Shown here: positions 15,284-23,527 of the stretch, one piece after another
Numbering within the stretch: the first letter of the stretch is position 1
Layout of the letters: each line of letters begins with the position of its first letter
Program-made: the position numbers and the translations under genes
Assembly (NCBI GenBank): GCA_965230045.1
Contig: OZ245940.1
Span: 4,588,001 to 4,652,000 of the forward strand
Direction of reading: 5' to 3'
DNA length: 64,000 nucleotides
Origin: G963662905 sp965230045
Lineage (GTDB): Bacteria; Bacteroidota; Bacteroidia; Bacteroidales; WRLA01
The notes under the pieces: generated by a model
Told to the model about the DNA's origin: nothing
What the model saw: the letters and a program-made list of their open reading frames with translations, nothing else
Databases searched by the model: none

Positions 15284-16481
15284 ACTTCTCGCGTTGTTCG
15301 GCATTCTTATACTTGGTATCCTCACTGATTTTCACAGCAGTATCTTCGGAACCATCGGTATAAAAGTGCTTGCGCAGGGTCACGTGCTTTTTGGCATAAC
15401 TCGCGCCCACACTATCGTGCAATTTACGCATTTTTGGATTAAAATCACCCACCCATGAAAGTTCAATTTCTTTGTATTGCGGTTTGCGCTTCATGGTTTC
15501 GTTCATATGCCAAAACAGGCCGCTTTCAACGCCATAGCGCTGATATTGCGGCACAACGCCCATAATAGTAATGCGTGTACGGTTGATGACTTTATTTTTA
15601 ATGCGCCACCACAGGCGTAATTTGTTCAGCAGGTTCAGCTTACCGTTAAAAGGTTTGATGGCCTGATTGAGATCGGGGAACATAATTTCAAAAGCTACCG
15701 GTTCGCCTTCGTGATAGGCATACCAGATCAGTTCCGGATCCATCACAGCTTTGGCATCTTTCATCTCGCGGATGACCACCTCACGGTTGATGGGCGTAAA
15801 ATTCTCATGAAATTTCCAGGCTTCATTATAAATGTAGATAAAATCGTCCACGAATTTTTCCACATTATTAAAATCGAAATGCTTGTACTCAAATTTATTT
15901 TTGCTCAGCAGCCATTCGGCGATTTTCCAGAAACGTTCCGGGAAAGGTTTGGTGAGGTCGAGGTGGTTGGTTACCTGCTCGAAGAAGGAACGGAAACCAT
16001 ATTCTTCAAAAAAGGATACATAATATTCGGGATTATAAGACATTCCATAACCGGCCTGCATAAAACCATCCACCAGCAAGCCCCAGAAATTATCGTTTTC
16101 ACCAAAATTTATCGGGCCGTCCATGGCTTCCATGCCGCGTTCCGCCAGCCAGCCTTTTGCCGTATCAAATAATTTAAATGCAGCCTCTTTGTCGTTGATC
16201 ACTTCAAAGAAACCCATTCCGCCGGTGGGCTGGTTGTAGTTATAGGCTTTGGCTTTATTGATGAATGCCGCCACACGACCGATGAGCTGCCCGGCATCAT
16301 TGCGCAAAACCCAGCGTGTAGCTTCGCCATTTTTGAAAAACACATTTTTTTTCGGATCAAAAACCGCCTCGACGGTCATATCGAGCGGACAAACAAAATT
16401 CGGATCGTCTTTATAGATGATACGCGCTACATCAAGGAAGTCCTGCGCGTCTTTCCGGCTTTTTACTTCAGTTAATTTCAT
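15282..16481 (-). CDS. GNAT-family N-acetyltransferase-like protein
   Basis: 399 aa. An N-terminal region (RIIYKDDPNFVCPLD) and the segment RWVLRNDAGQLIGRVAAFIN are typical of a conserved Bacteroidota family of long GNAT-fold proteins. A C-terminal acetyl-CoA-binding-like region is ITIMGVVPQYQRYGVESGLF (about 305-325). The family probably contains a duplicated GNAT fold, and the substrate is unknown. It stands alone between the ccm operon and the divergent sdh operon. The TAG stop overlaps the last bases of repeat A2. A possible -7 box for it is CAAAAATA (16521-16528, minus strand TATTTTTG). Confidence 0.7.
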   Translation of the reverse strand: MKLTEVKSRKDAQDFLDVARIIYKDDPNFVCPLDMTVEAVFDPKKNVFFKNGEATRWVLRNDAGQLIGRVAAFINKAKAYNYNQPTGGMGFFEVINDKEAAFKLFDTAKGWLAERGMEAMDGPINFGENDNFWGLLVDGFMQAGYGMSYNPEYYVSFFEEYGFRSFFEQVTNHLDLTKPFPERFWKIAEWLLSKNKFEYKHFDFNNVEKFVDDFIYIYNEAWKFHENFTPINREVVIREMKDAKAVMDPELIWYAYHEGEPVAFEIMFPDLNQAIKPFNGKLNLLNKLRLWWRIKNKVINRTRITIMGVVPQYQRYGVESGLFWHMNETMKRKPQYKEIELSWVGDFNPKMRKLHDSVGASYAKKHVTLRKHFYTDGSEDTAVKISEDTKYKNAEQREK

Positions 16482-16948
16482 AAGCTGTTAGCAGTTGATG
16501 GATCATAAAACAGTGTTCAGCAAAAATACTTAATTTTCTTTGCAATAAATTTTAGAACAATTGATTTTCAAGCTAGTGAAAATTATGATATTACCCAATT
16601 TATACAAAACTTCTTCAAAAAAAGCATTTCAAGCTGTTATTTTTTACTTCAGATTAGCTGAAAAACCCTTTTTCTTCACAAAAAAGCTGTGGAGCAAAAA
16701 ATTTTTCATGGGCAATCGAACTCACAAAAATATTGATTTTTGAACGTTTGCCACAGAAAACCAGTAAGTATGGAATTAAAGCACCTATTTGTACCAATTC
16801 TAAATTAATTTCGAGCAAAATGACTTTTTGGAAAAAGCCTACCTTTGTCCTTATTGTTCATATCTAAAAATCTCGATACGAAAATTTTAGAATACGATCA
16901 GTATATTACTGCACAGACAATAACCCGATTTAGTTCTGATAAACAAAA
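16482..16948. other. AT-rich divergent intergenic region
   Basis: 467 bp between the acetyltransferase and sdhC. I find no convincing gene in it. It probably holds promoters for both sides: TATTTTTG on the minus strand (16521-16528) and TACCTTTG on the plus strand (16840-16847). The sdh leader of roughly 95 nt shows no obvious structured element. Confidence 0.5.
16840..16847 (+). promoter_or_regulatory. Possible -7 box of sdhCAB
   Basis: TACCTTTG matches TAnnTTTG and is followed by TCC. No good -33 element is seen 19 nt upstream, so only the -7 box supports it. Predicted start of transcription is near 16854, about 95-100 nt before sdhC. Confidence 0.4.
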
Positions 16949-17638
16949 ATGATTATGAGTAACAAAGGATTTCATCAGGCCTCGATCACCAAAAAAATCA
17001 TTATGGCCGTTGCAGGTTTATTTTTGGTTGCTTTTTTGGTGGTACACCTGGCCATCAACTTGTTTATACTGCCCATTTCAGAAGAACACGTGGCAGTATT
17101 TGAAGAAGCCGTTCACTTCATGACAAGCAATCCACTGATTAAAATCATGGAGATTGTTCTATTTGGCGGCTTTATCCTTCATGCCCTTTACGGCATCATC
17201 CTGCAGCTGCAAAACTGGGCTGCACGTCCGAAGCGCTACAAAGTCAGCGGCACTTCAGAGGAGACTTTCCTCTCGCGCTACATGATCCACACCGGACTGA
17301 TCATTTTCACCTTTCTGGTGATCCATTTCATCAACTTTTATTTTGTAAAGCTGGGATGGACCGATGCGCCAACAGGTGTAAATGCCGTCAGGGACAATCA
17401 TGATTTTTATAATATGGCTGTAAACCTCTTCAGCAACAGCACTTATTCAATTATTTATATCGTGCTTTTGCTTTTCCTCGGTTTCCACCTCTATCATGCT
17501 TTCCAGTCGGCATTCCAGACTTTGGGGCTGACACACAGCAAATACACGCCCGCCATCAAGCTGATCGGCACCATTTATACCATTCTTGTTACACTGGGTT
17601 TTATAAGCATCCCACTGTATTTTTTAATTAACGCTTAG
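16949..17638 (+). CDS. sdhC: Succinate dehydrogenase cytochrome b subunit
   Basis: 229 aa, one polypeptide with about five membrane helices, the B-type di-heme cytochrome b of Bacteroidota succinate dehydrogenase/fumarate reductase. Candidate heme ligands lie in the helices: FLVVHLAINLF, FILHALYG, LVIHFINFYF and GFHLYHAFQSAFQTLG. It anchors the SdhAB catalytic part and passes electrons between quinone and the iron-sulfur subunit. Either the ATG at 16949 or the one at 16955 may be used. First gene of the sdhCAB operon, 29 nt before sdhA. Confidence 0.93.
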   Translation: MIMSNKGFHQASITKKIIMAVAGLFLVAFLVVHLAINLFILPISEEHVAVFEEAVHFMTSNPLIKIMEIVLFGGFILHALYGIILQLQNWAARPKRYKVSGTSEETFLSRYMIHTGLIIFTFLVIHFINFYFVKLGWTDAPTGVNAVRDNHDFYNMAVNLFSNSTYSIIYIVLLLFLGFHLYHAFQSAFQTLGLTHSKYTPAIKLIGTIYTILVTLGFISIPLYFLINA

Positions 17639-17667
17639 TTTTTGAACCCCTAAAACGACCGTTCAAC

Positions 17668-19602
17668 ATGACAAAACTGGATTCAAAAATACCTCAAGGC
17701 CACATAGCTCAAAAGTGGACCAATTATAAAGCCGAACAAAAACTGGTTAACCCTGCCAACAAACGCAAACTCGACATTATCGTTGTTGGAACAGGACTGG
17801 CCGGAGCTGCCGCAGCAGCAAGTTTTGGTGAGCTGGGTTTTAACGTAAAAAACTTCTGCATTCAGGACAGCCCGCGCCGTGCCCATAGTATTGCAGCACA
17901 AGGCGGTATCAATGCAGCCAAAAATTATCCGAATGATGGCGACAGCATTTACAGGCTGTTTTATGATACCGTAAAAGGCGGCGATTACCGCGCCCGTGAA
18001 GCCAATGTATATCGTTTGGCCGAAGTCAGCAACGACATCATCGACCAATGCGTAGCGCAAGGCGTTCCTTTTGCACGCGAATACAGCGGATACCTTGATA
18101 ACCGTTCATTTGGAGGCGCACAGGTTAGCCGGACATTTTATGCTCGCGGTCAAACCGGACAGCAGCTTCTTCTGGGTGCTTATGGCGCATTGAGCAAAGA
18201 AATTGACCGCGGACATGTAGAGATGTTCACCCGCGAAGAAATGATGGACGTGGTGATTATTGATGGCCGTGCACGCGGTATCATCACGCGCAACCTGGTT
18301 ACCGGGGAACTCAAACGCCATTTTGCACATGCCGTAGTTATTGCCACCGGCGGATACGGCAATGTTTTCTTCCTCTCCACCAACGCAATGGGATCGAACG
18401 GGACAGCCGCATGGAAAAGCCATAAAAAAGGCGCTTATTTCGGAAATCCCTGCTTCGTGCAGATCCACCCGACCTGTATCCCGGTACATGGCGATTATCA
18501 GTCGAAGCTTACGCTGATGAGTGAAAGCCTCCGAAATGACGGGCGTATTTGGGTGCCAAAGAAAAAGGAAGATGCCGAAAAGATCCGCAAAGGCCAGCTG
18601 AGCCCAACCGATTTGAAAGAAGAAGACCGTGATTACTATCTCGAGCGCCGTTATCCCGCATTCGGAAACCTCGTGCCCCGCGATGTGGCATCACGTGCTG
18701 CCAAAGAACGCTGTGATGCCGGATTTGGCGTGGGAACAGGGCTGGCGGTTTATCTCGATTTCAAACACGCCATCGAACGCCTCGGCAAAGATGTGATTGA
18801 AGCACGCTATGGAAACCTTTTCCAGATGTACGAAAAAATCACGGCCGAAAACCCATACGAAACTCCAATGATGATCTATCCCGCCATCCACTATTCAATG
18901 GGCGGCCTTTGGGTAGATTACGAACTGCAAACTACCATCCCCGGGCTCTTCGCTGCAGGTGAAGCCAATTTCTCCGATCACGGTGCCAACCGCCTCGGAG
19001 CTTCCGCACTGATGCAAGGATTGGCCGATGGCTATTTTGTACTTCCATATACGATTCAAAACTACCTTGCCGACCAGATTTCCATCCCTGCAATCCCAAC
19101 CGACCATCCCGAATTTGAAAAATCAGAAAAGGAAGTCGATGCGCTGCTGAAAAAGCTCATGGGAATCAAGGGAAGCAAAACCGTAGATCATTTCCACAAA
19201 AAACTGGGCCACATTATGTGGGACAAAGTAGGTATGGCGCGGAATGAAAAAGCCCTGAAAGAAGCCATTGAAGAAATCAAAGTATTGCGCGAAGAATTCT
19301 GGAAGGACGTAAAAATCCCCGGAACGCTCGATGGTATGAATACCGAGCTTGAAAAAGCCGTTCGTGTTGCCGACTTCCTGGAGCTTGGCGAACTCATGGC
19401 CAAAGACGCGCTGCACCGCGAAGAAAGCTGTGGCGGCCACTTCCGCGAAGAATACCAGACCGGTGAAGGCGAAGCGCTGCGTAACGACAAAGACTTTACC
19501 TATGCTGCCGCATGGGAGTTTAAAGATGGCGATTACGTACTGCACAAAGAAGACCTGAACTATGAATATATTGAGGTAAAAACCCGAAACTACAAATCAT
19601 AA
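17668..19602 (+). CDS. sdhA: Succinate dehydrogenase/fumarate reductase flavoprotein subunit
   Basis: 644 aa, full length. The FAD dinucleotide-binding motif is VVGTGLAGAAAA, and RAHSIAAQGGIN contains the His that carries covalently bound FAD. Substrate-site segments are HPTCIPVHG and the active-site region around DVASRAAKERCD; GLFAAGEANFSDHGANRLG closes the FAD domain. The enzyme oxidises succinate to fumarate in the TCA cycle or works in reverse as fumarate reductase in anaerobic respiration. The sequence alone does not tell which direction dominates here. It lies between sdhC and sdhB. Confidence 0.95.
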   Translation: MTKLDSKIPQGHIAQKWTNYKAEQKLVNPANKRKLDIIVVGTGLAGAAAAASFGELGFNVKNFCIQDSPRRAHSIAAQGGINAAKNYPNDGDSIYRLFYDTVKGGDYRAREANVYRLAEVSNDIIDQCVAQGVPFAREYSGYLDNRSFGGAQVSRTFYARGQTGQQLLLGAYGALSKEIDRGHVEMFTREEMMDVVIIDGRARGIITRNLVTGELKRHFAHAVVIATGGYGNVFFLSTNAMGSNGTAAWKSHKKGAYFGNPCFVQIHPTCIPVHGDYQSKLTLMSESLRNDGRIWVPKKKEDAEKIRKGQLSPTDLKEEDRDYYLERRYPAFGNLVPRDVASRAAKERCDAGFGVGTGLAVYLDFKHAIERLGKDVIEARYGNLFQMYEKITAENPYETPMMIYPAIHYSMGGLWVDYELQTTIPGLFAAGEANFSDHGANRLGASALMQGLADGYFVLPYTIQNYLADQISIPAIPTDHPEFEKSEKEVDALLKKLMGIKGSKTVDHFHKKLGHIMWDKVGMARNEKALKEAIEEIKVLREEFWKDVKIPGTLDGMNTELEKAVRVADFLELGELMAKDALHREESCGGHFREEYQTGEGEALRNDKDFTYAAAWEFKDGDYVLHKEDLNYEYIEVKTRNYKS

Positions 19603-19667
19603 GGGCTGTTTGCCGCTTGTAATTTTATGTAATCCGGAGGGCAACACCTCCACAAAACAAGCACGAT

Positions 19668-20423
19668 ATGGATTTTACATTAAAAGTTTGGAGACAAAAA
19701 AACGCAGCCGATAAAGGCCGCTTCGAATCATATCCGCTCAGTGGTATTTCCGCTGACGCTTCATTTCTCGAAATGATGGACATCCTCAACGAGCAACTCG
19801 TTGAAAAAGGCGAAGAACCCATAGCATTTGACCATGATTGCCGCGAAGGAATCTGCGGGATGTGCAGCCTCTACATCAACGGAAGGCCACACGGCCCCGA
19901 TGAAGGCATCACCACCTGCCAGATGCATATGCGCCGTTTCACCGATGGAGAAACCATTACTATCGAGCCCTGGCGCGCAAAGCCGTTCCCGGTAATCAAA
20001 GACCTGATTGTGGACCGCACCGCCTTTGATGAAATAATCCGCGCCGGCGGTTATACTTCCGCTTCAACCGGTGGGATCCCTGATGCCAATGCCATTCCCA
20101 TCAATAAGGAAGATGCTGACCTGGCCATGGATGCTGCCGCATGTATCGGTTGTGGCGCCTGTGTGGCTTCCTGCAAAAATGCCTCGGCCATGCTTTTTGT
20201 TTCAGCAAAAGTGAGCCAGTTTGCATTGCTGCCACAAGGCAAAGTGGAAGCACAGGAACGCGTTCAGCGCATGGTTGCGAAAATGGACGAGCTTGGATTT
20301 GGCAATTGCACCAACACCTATGCCTGCGAAGCAGAGTGTCCGAAAAACATCCACCGCAGCAATATTGCCCGCATGAACCGCGAGTTTATTGCAGCAGGTT
20401 TTTGCGCATCCAAGAAAAAATAG
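19668..20423 (+). CDS. sdhB: Succinate dehydrogenase/fumarate reductase iron-sulfur subunit
   Basis: 251 aa. The N-terminal ferredoxin domain has the [2Fe-2S] cysteines in CREGICGMC and TTCQMH. The C-terminal domain carries CIGCGACVASC for a [4Fe-4S] cluster and CTNTYACEAECPKN for the remaining cluster ligands. It relays electrons from SdhA to the cytochrome b subunit. Last gene of the operon, with a terminator just downstream at 20451-20478. Confidence 0.95.
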   Translation: MDFTLKVWRQKNAADKGRFESYPLSGISADASFLEMMDILNEQLVEKGEEPIAFDHDCREGICGMCSLYINGRPHGPDEGITTCQMHMRRFTDGETITIEPWRAKPFPVIKDLIVDRTAFDEIIRAGGYTSASTGGIPDANAIPINKEDADLAMDAAACIGCGACVASCKNASAMLFVSAKVSQFALLPQGKVEAQERVQRMVAKMDELGFGNCTNTYACEAECPKNIHRSNIARMNREFIAAGFCASKKK

Positions 20424-20450
20424 TTACTCCAACATCTCAATAAAACGCAA

Positions 20451-20478
20451 GCCGGAACCTGATGGGTTTCGGCTTTTT
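20451..20478 (+). terminator. Intrinsic terminator of sdhCAB
   Basis: GCCGGAACC pairs with GGTTTCGGC (one G-T pair) over a short loop and is followed by TTTTTT. It lies 28 nt after the sdhB stop. Confidence 0.8.
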
Positions 20479-20574
20479 TGATGTTGGTTTTAAAGGACGA
20501 AAGCTTTTTTGGGATCCCTTATTAGTGTACGGGATGAGGTTCCAAAACACAATCCAGGTAATTGGAGTGGAGGC

Positions 20575-20675
20575 TTGAGTTCCCTCGCTATCGCTCGGGA
20601 GGACGCTCCATTGTGGAATTATAGAAAATTGCATTATGGGCGTCCTTTCGACGAGCGCAGTGAGGAGCAACTCAA
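20575..20675. repeat. Large imperfect inverted repeat
   Basis: The left arm (20575-20605, beginning TTGAGTT and ending AGGACG) pairs with the right arm (20641-20675, CGTCCT to AACTCAA) around an AT-rich loop. It resembles extragenic palindromic repeats, but no second copy was seen in the window. The arms look like Gly/Glu-poor coding frames only by chance. Confidence 0.6.
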
Positions 20676-20720
20676 AAATCCGACAAGCCAATTTTAAAAA
20701 ACCAATCGGCAATACCGGAT

Positions 20721-20999
20721 TTAAGAAACCGGACTAATGCGGCCAATGGCACAGCTCAAGACGGATTTGGCTTTATGGCCAATATTTCCTTCATCGAGTG
20801 GCGGATATCCCAGTCCGCTCATAATACGGACAATATGGTGGTCACTGATTTTTTCTTCATCATAAGAAACAGTTACAGAAGACTCTGAAAAATTAATATC
20901 TACCTCACTTACACCCTCTTCCGACATCAGTTTTCGGGTAATTGTATTTGCGCAGCCCCGGCAACGCAGGTTGTCTATTTGAAAAGCTGTTGAATTCAT
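20721..20999 (-). CDS. Heavy-metal-associated (HMA) domain protein
   Basis: 92 aa. Residues 1-66 are an HMA ferredoxin-like fold, with the metal-binding motif LRCRGCANTI (CxxC) and the usual V.SYDEEKI and I...GYPP segments. Such proteins are copper or other soft-metal chaperones, or metal-binding domains of P-type ATPases. The extra C-terminal 25 residues (KAKSVLSCAIGRISPVS) are not typical. No P-type ATPase lies nearby, so the partner and metal are unknown. Confidence 0.8.
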   Translation of the reverse strand: MNSTAFQIDNLRCRGCANTITRKLMSEEGVSEVDINFSESSVTVSYDEEKISDHHIVRIMSGLGYPPLDEGNIGHKAKSVLSCAIGRISPVS

Positions 21000-21083
21000 C
21001 TTTATTGGGTTTTTCTTGCTGTGAATTTACCCATAAAAACAATTTGTCGTTATGTTTGCGCAGGGCTTAACAAAAATTTCACA

Positions 21084-21264
21084 TTAGCCTGCTTTATTCA
21101 TAAAATTTCGTCATGAGCGTTCAAACCGCAATAAGAGAAAGGAAGCGCAGGTTTTTGGCGCACAGGAATAGCCGTAGCTATTTTGAGCACCAAAAAGATA
21201 GCATTCCTTTCTATTGCAGCGGTTTGGTCGCGTAATAGAATATTTTGTGAATAATGCAGGTTAG
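21084..21264. repeat. Interspersed structured repeat, family B, copy B2
   Basis: 181 bp between tamL and the HMA gene, ending 1 nt before the tamL stop codon. Shares with B3 the blocks GCAATAAGAGAAAGGAAGCG, TTTTTGGCGCACAGG and GATAGCATTCCTTTCT, and the AATAGC-cgta-GCTATT hairpin. It is shorter than B1 and B3 because a GAGCACATTCGA...CTCAGTGACCAAGC block is missing from its left side. Its position behind the tamL stop would let it act as a 3' end structure. Confidence 0.8.
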
Positions 21265-21265
21265 A

Positions 21266-23527
21266 TCAGAAAGGATATCCCAGCGCTACATTCAGAATCA
21301 GGTTGTCTTTTCTCCAGGACGATTTTCCCAGGGCAATATCATCGATTACCCAGCCATTGTTTTTTTCGATCCAGGGTTTGCGCAGGGGGAAGGCAAAATC
21401 AAAACGGAGTAAGAGGAAACTGAAATCGAGGCGGAATCCTGTTCCTGCGCCCACTGCGAGTTCTTTGTAAAAGCTGTCAAAATGGAAACGCGCATTTTCG
21501 CCTTGTCCGTCATTGACCATCCAGATATTGCCTGCATCCACAAAAAATGCCCCTTTAAGGAATCCGGCAATGGGAAAACGATACTCGGCATTTAGCTCCA
21601 ATTTTACTTCACCGGTTTGGTTGTTGGTAATCTGGTCTTCGGCTTCTTCGGGCGGTGTGAGGGTTCCCGGCCCGATAGAGCGGGCATAAAAAGCGCGCAG
21701 CCCGTCCGGCCCTCCGGAATAAAACTGCCGGATATAGGGCAAAGCATCGGAATTTCCATAGGGGATTCCCGCTCCATTAAAAAAGCGCAAAGCCAGTCTG
21801 CTTTTGCCGGGTTTGCCAATATAATAGCGGAAATCGGCCTCATAACGGAAATACTGGGAGAAGGGCTGGCCTGCAAAAGTATAATAACCGCTATCGCTCT
21901 TTTGGGCGCCCAGCACATCCGACATCAACGAAAAAAGATTTCCGGCAAATTCCGTTTTCACCGAAGCATAATAATTGCTTTGCAAAGCGGCATCGCTAAA
22001 ATTATTAATCACAATTTTATACCATCCTGCCGGGATGAACTGTTCTTCAAAACTCTGCCGCATATATGGATTTTCTATCATAATGGAATCGAGCTGCGCT
22101 GATGATTCCAGGAGCTTCACATAAGTCAGCTCAAAAGGAGAGAAATAATGTCCGAGGCTTTTTTTCCGGCTGATGCGGTACACCAAAGAGGTTTTGCCGG
22201 AAGCAATGGTGTAAACCCCTACCCTGTCCTGCATTTTTCCGCCAAGCTGAAGGCTTGTGGTCACATCCGAAGTGCGGTCGCCACTCAAACTATGAAAAGG
22301 GAAAAACCGTGGAAAAGCCAGCTCTGAATTCAAACCGATGGAGTAAAAATACTCATCCCTATTCCCAATCTGCATCTGATACTGAGCATCTAATTGAATA
22401 CTAAGCACTTCTGCGCCTCCAAAAATATTCCTTTGTGTTAATCCCAGATTTACCCCGGGACCGGTATAATTATTTGTAGCGGTACTGAAATCAACACTGG
22501 CGTTGAAGCTGAGCGGATAACGGGAAACCAGATCAAAATGCACATCCAGCGAATCCGTATTTTCAAAACGATTGATTGAAGGCTTCACATAGCGCAAAAT
22601 TCCCAGCGACGAAAGCTTATCATAAGTCTGCTTGTAGTTATGTTTGCTGTAAACGGCTCCCGGTTCAATAAAATTCCTGCGCAGCAGCACTTCCGGGCGC
22701 AGGAAGCCATCGGTAATAATCGTTGTTGCGCCAAAACGGAGCGTATCATTCGATGGATCGGCCGGATTGTAGGTTGCATTCAAGATCAGTTTACGGAAAT
22801 AATATTTACGAAAAGCCATTTCCGGTGTTTCCTGATTGATCATCAGCTGTAAAGCGACATTTCGGCTGCCCAGCGAACTATCGGCTGCAAAAAACAAATA
22901 ACTATCAGAGAAATAATAATAGCCCGACGATTGCAAAGCGGAAGCAATGCGTTCCCGTTCGTCTTGCAAAGCGCTTAAACGGTAAATATCTCCTTTCTTC
23001 AAACTTGTATTGCGCAACACCACTTTTAAAACACTGTCATCCAGCGGTGTAACAGCAGGCCATACAATACTGTCGATATGATAAGGCTGCAGGCCAGAAG
23101 CAGTATAGAGCACTTTGGCGGTTCTTTTTTGTTTCTCCACAGAGGCCGAAACTTCCGCGTTAAAATAGCCATCATGAAACAAATGGTTTTGCATCACTGC
23201 GGCAACCTGTTGGGGATCAAAATCTGACAGCAGAACAGTTTTTTGTCCAAAAGTCTTGCGGATCCATTTTCGGATGGGGCCTTTCACCGAATCCCCGATG
23301 CTCTGATAAACCCACAATTGGGGGCGCATGCCAAAAAGGCTGGAATTGGGCTCAGGAGTCAACACTTCCTCCATAATTTTTTCGGCTTTCCGGCTTTCTT
23401 TTTCCGTTTCAGGGATTTCTATTGTTCCGCTGGTGTAGAGGAATTCCCCTTCCGGGATTTTGCGCAAACCTGTGCATGATGAAAGAAAGGCAAGGATCCA
23501 CATGAAATAAAATATCTTATTTTTCAT
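21266..23527 (-). CDS. tamL: TamL-type outer-membrane lipoprotein, BamA/TamA (Omp85) family
   Basis: 753 aa. A lipoprotein signal peptide with lipobox LSSC places the lipidated Cys at residue 18. POTRA-like segments (about 100-300) precede a C-terminal Omp85 beta-barrel (surface-antigen domain), recognised by GPDGLRAFYARSIGPG and the terminal VALGYPF. In Bacteroidota the lipidated TamA homologue is called TamL and works with TamB to insert proteins or move lipids at the outer membrane. Its start overlaps the end of tamB by 11 bp, showing tight coupling. Confidence 0.87.
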   Translation of the reverse strand: MKNKIFYFMWILAFLSSCTGLRKIPEGEFLYTSGTIEIPETEKESRKAEKIMEEVLTPEPNSSLFGMRPQLWVYQSIGDSVKGPIRKWIRKTFGQKTVLLSDFDPQQVAAVMQNHLFHDGYFNAEVSASVEKQKRTAKVLYTASGLQPYHIDSIVWPAVTPLDDSVLKVVLRNTSLKKGDIYRLSALQDERERIASALQSSGYYYFSDSYLFFAADSSLGSRNVALQLMINQETPEMAFRKYYFRKLILNATYNPADPSNDTLRFGATTIITDGFLRPEVLLRRNFIEPGAVYSKHNYKQTYDKLSSLGILRYVKPSINRFENTDSLDVHFDLVSRYPLSFNASVDFSTATNNYTGPGVNLGLTQRNIFGGAEVLSIQLDAQYQMQIGNRDEYFYSIGLNSELAFPRFFPFHSLSGDRTSDVTTSLQLGGKMQDRVGVYTIASGKTSLVYRISRKKSLGHYFSPFELTYVKLLESSAQLDSIMIENPYMRQSFEEQFIPAGWYKIVINNFSDAALQSNYYASVKTEFAGNLFSLMSDVLGAQKSDSGYYTFAGQPFSQYFRYEADFRYYIGKPGKSRLALRFFNGAGIPYGNSDALPYIRQFYSGGPDGLRAFYARSIGPGTLTPPEEAEDQITNNQTGEVKLELNAEYRFPIAGFLKGAFFVDAGNIWMVNDGQGENARFHFDSFYKELAVGAGTGFRLDFSFLLLRFDFAFPLRKPWIEKNNGWVIDDIALGKSSWRKDNLILNVALGYPF

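Noticed and set aside
16561..16743. 60-codon plus-strand frame upstream of sdhC
   Set aside because: Lys/Phe-rich low-complexity product in AT-rich DNA, no recognisable family, 200 nt from sdhC.
17683..19545. Minus-strand open frames over sdhA
   Set aside because: Antisense to a highly conserved gene; long only because of sdhA codon use.
20509..20697. 62-codon plus-strand frame after sdhB
   Set aside because: Lies on the large inverted repeat at 20575-20675 and has no gene-like features.
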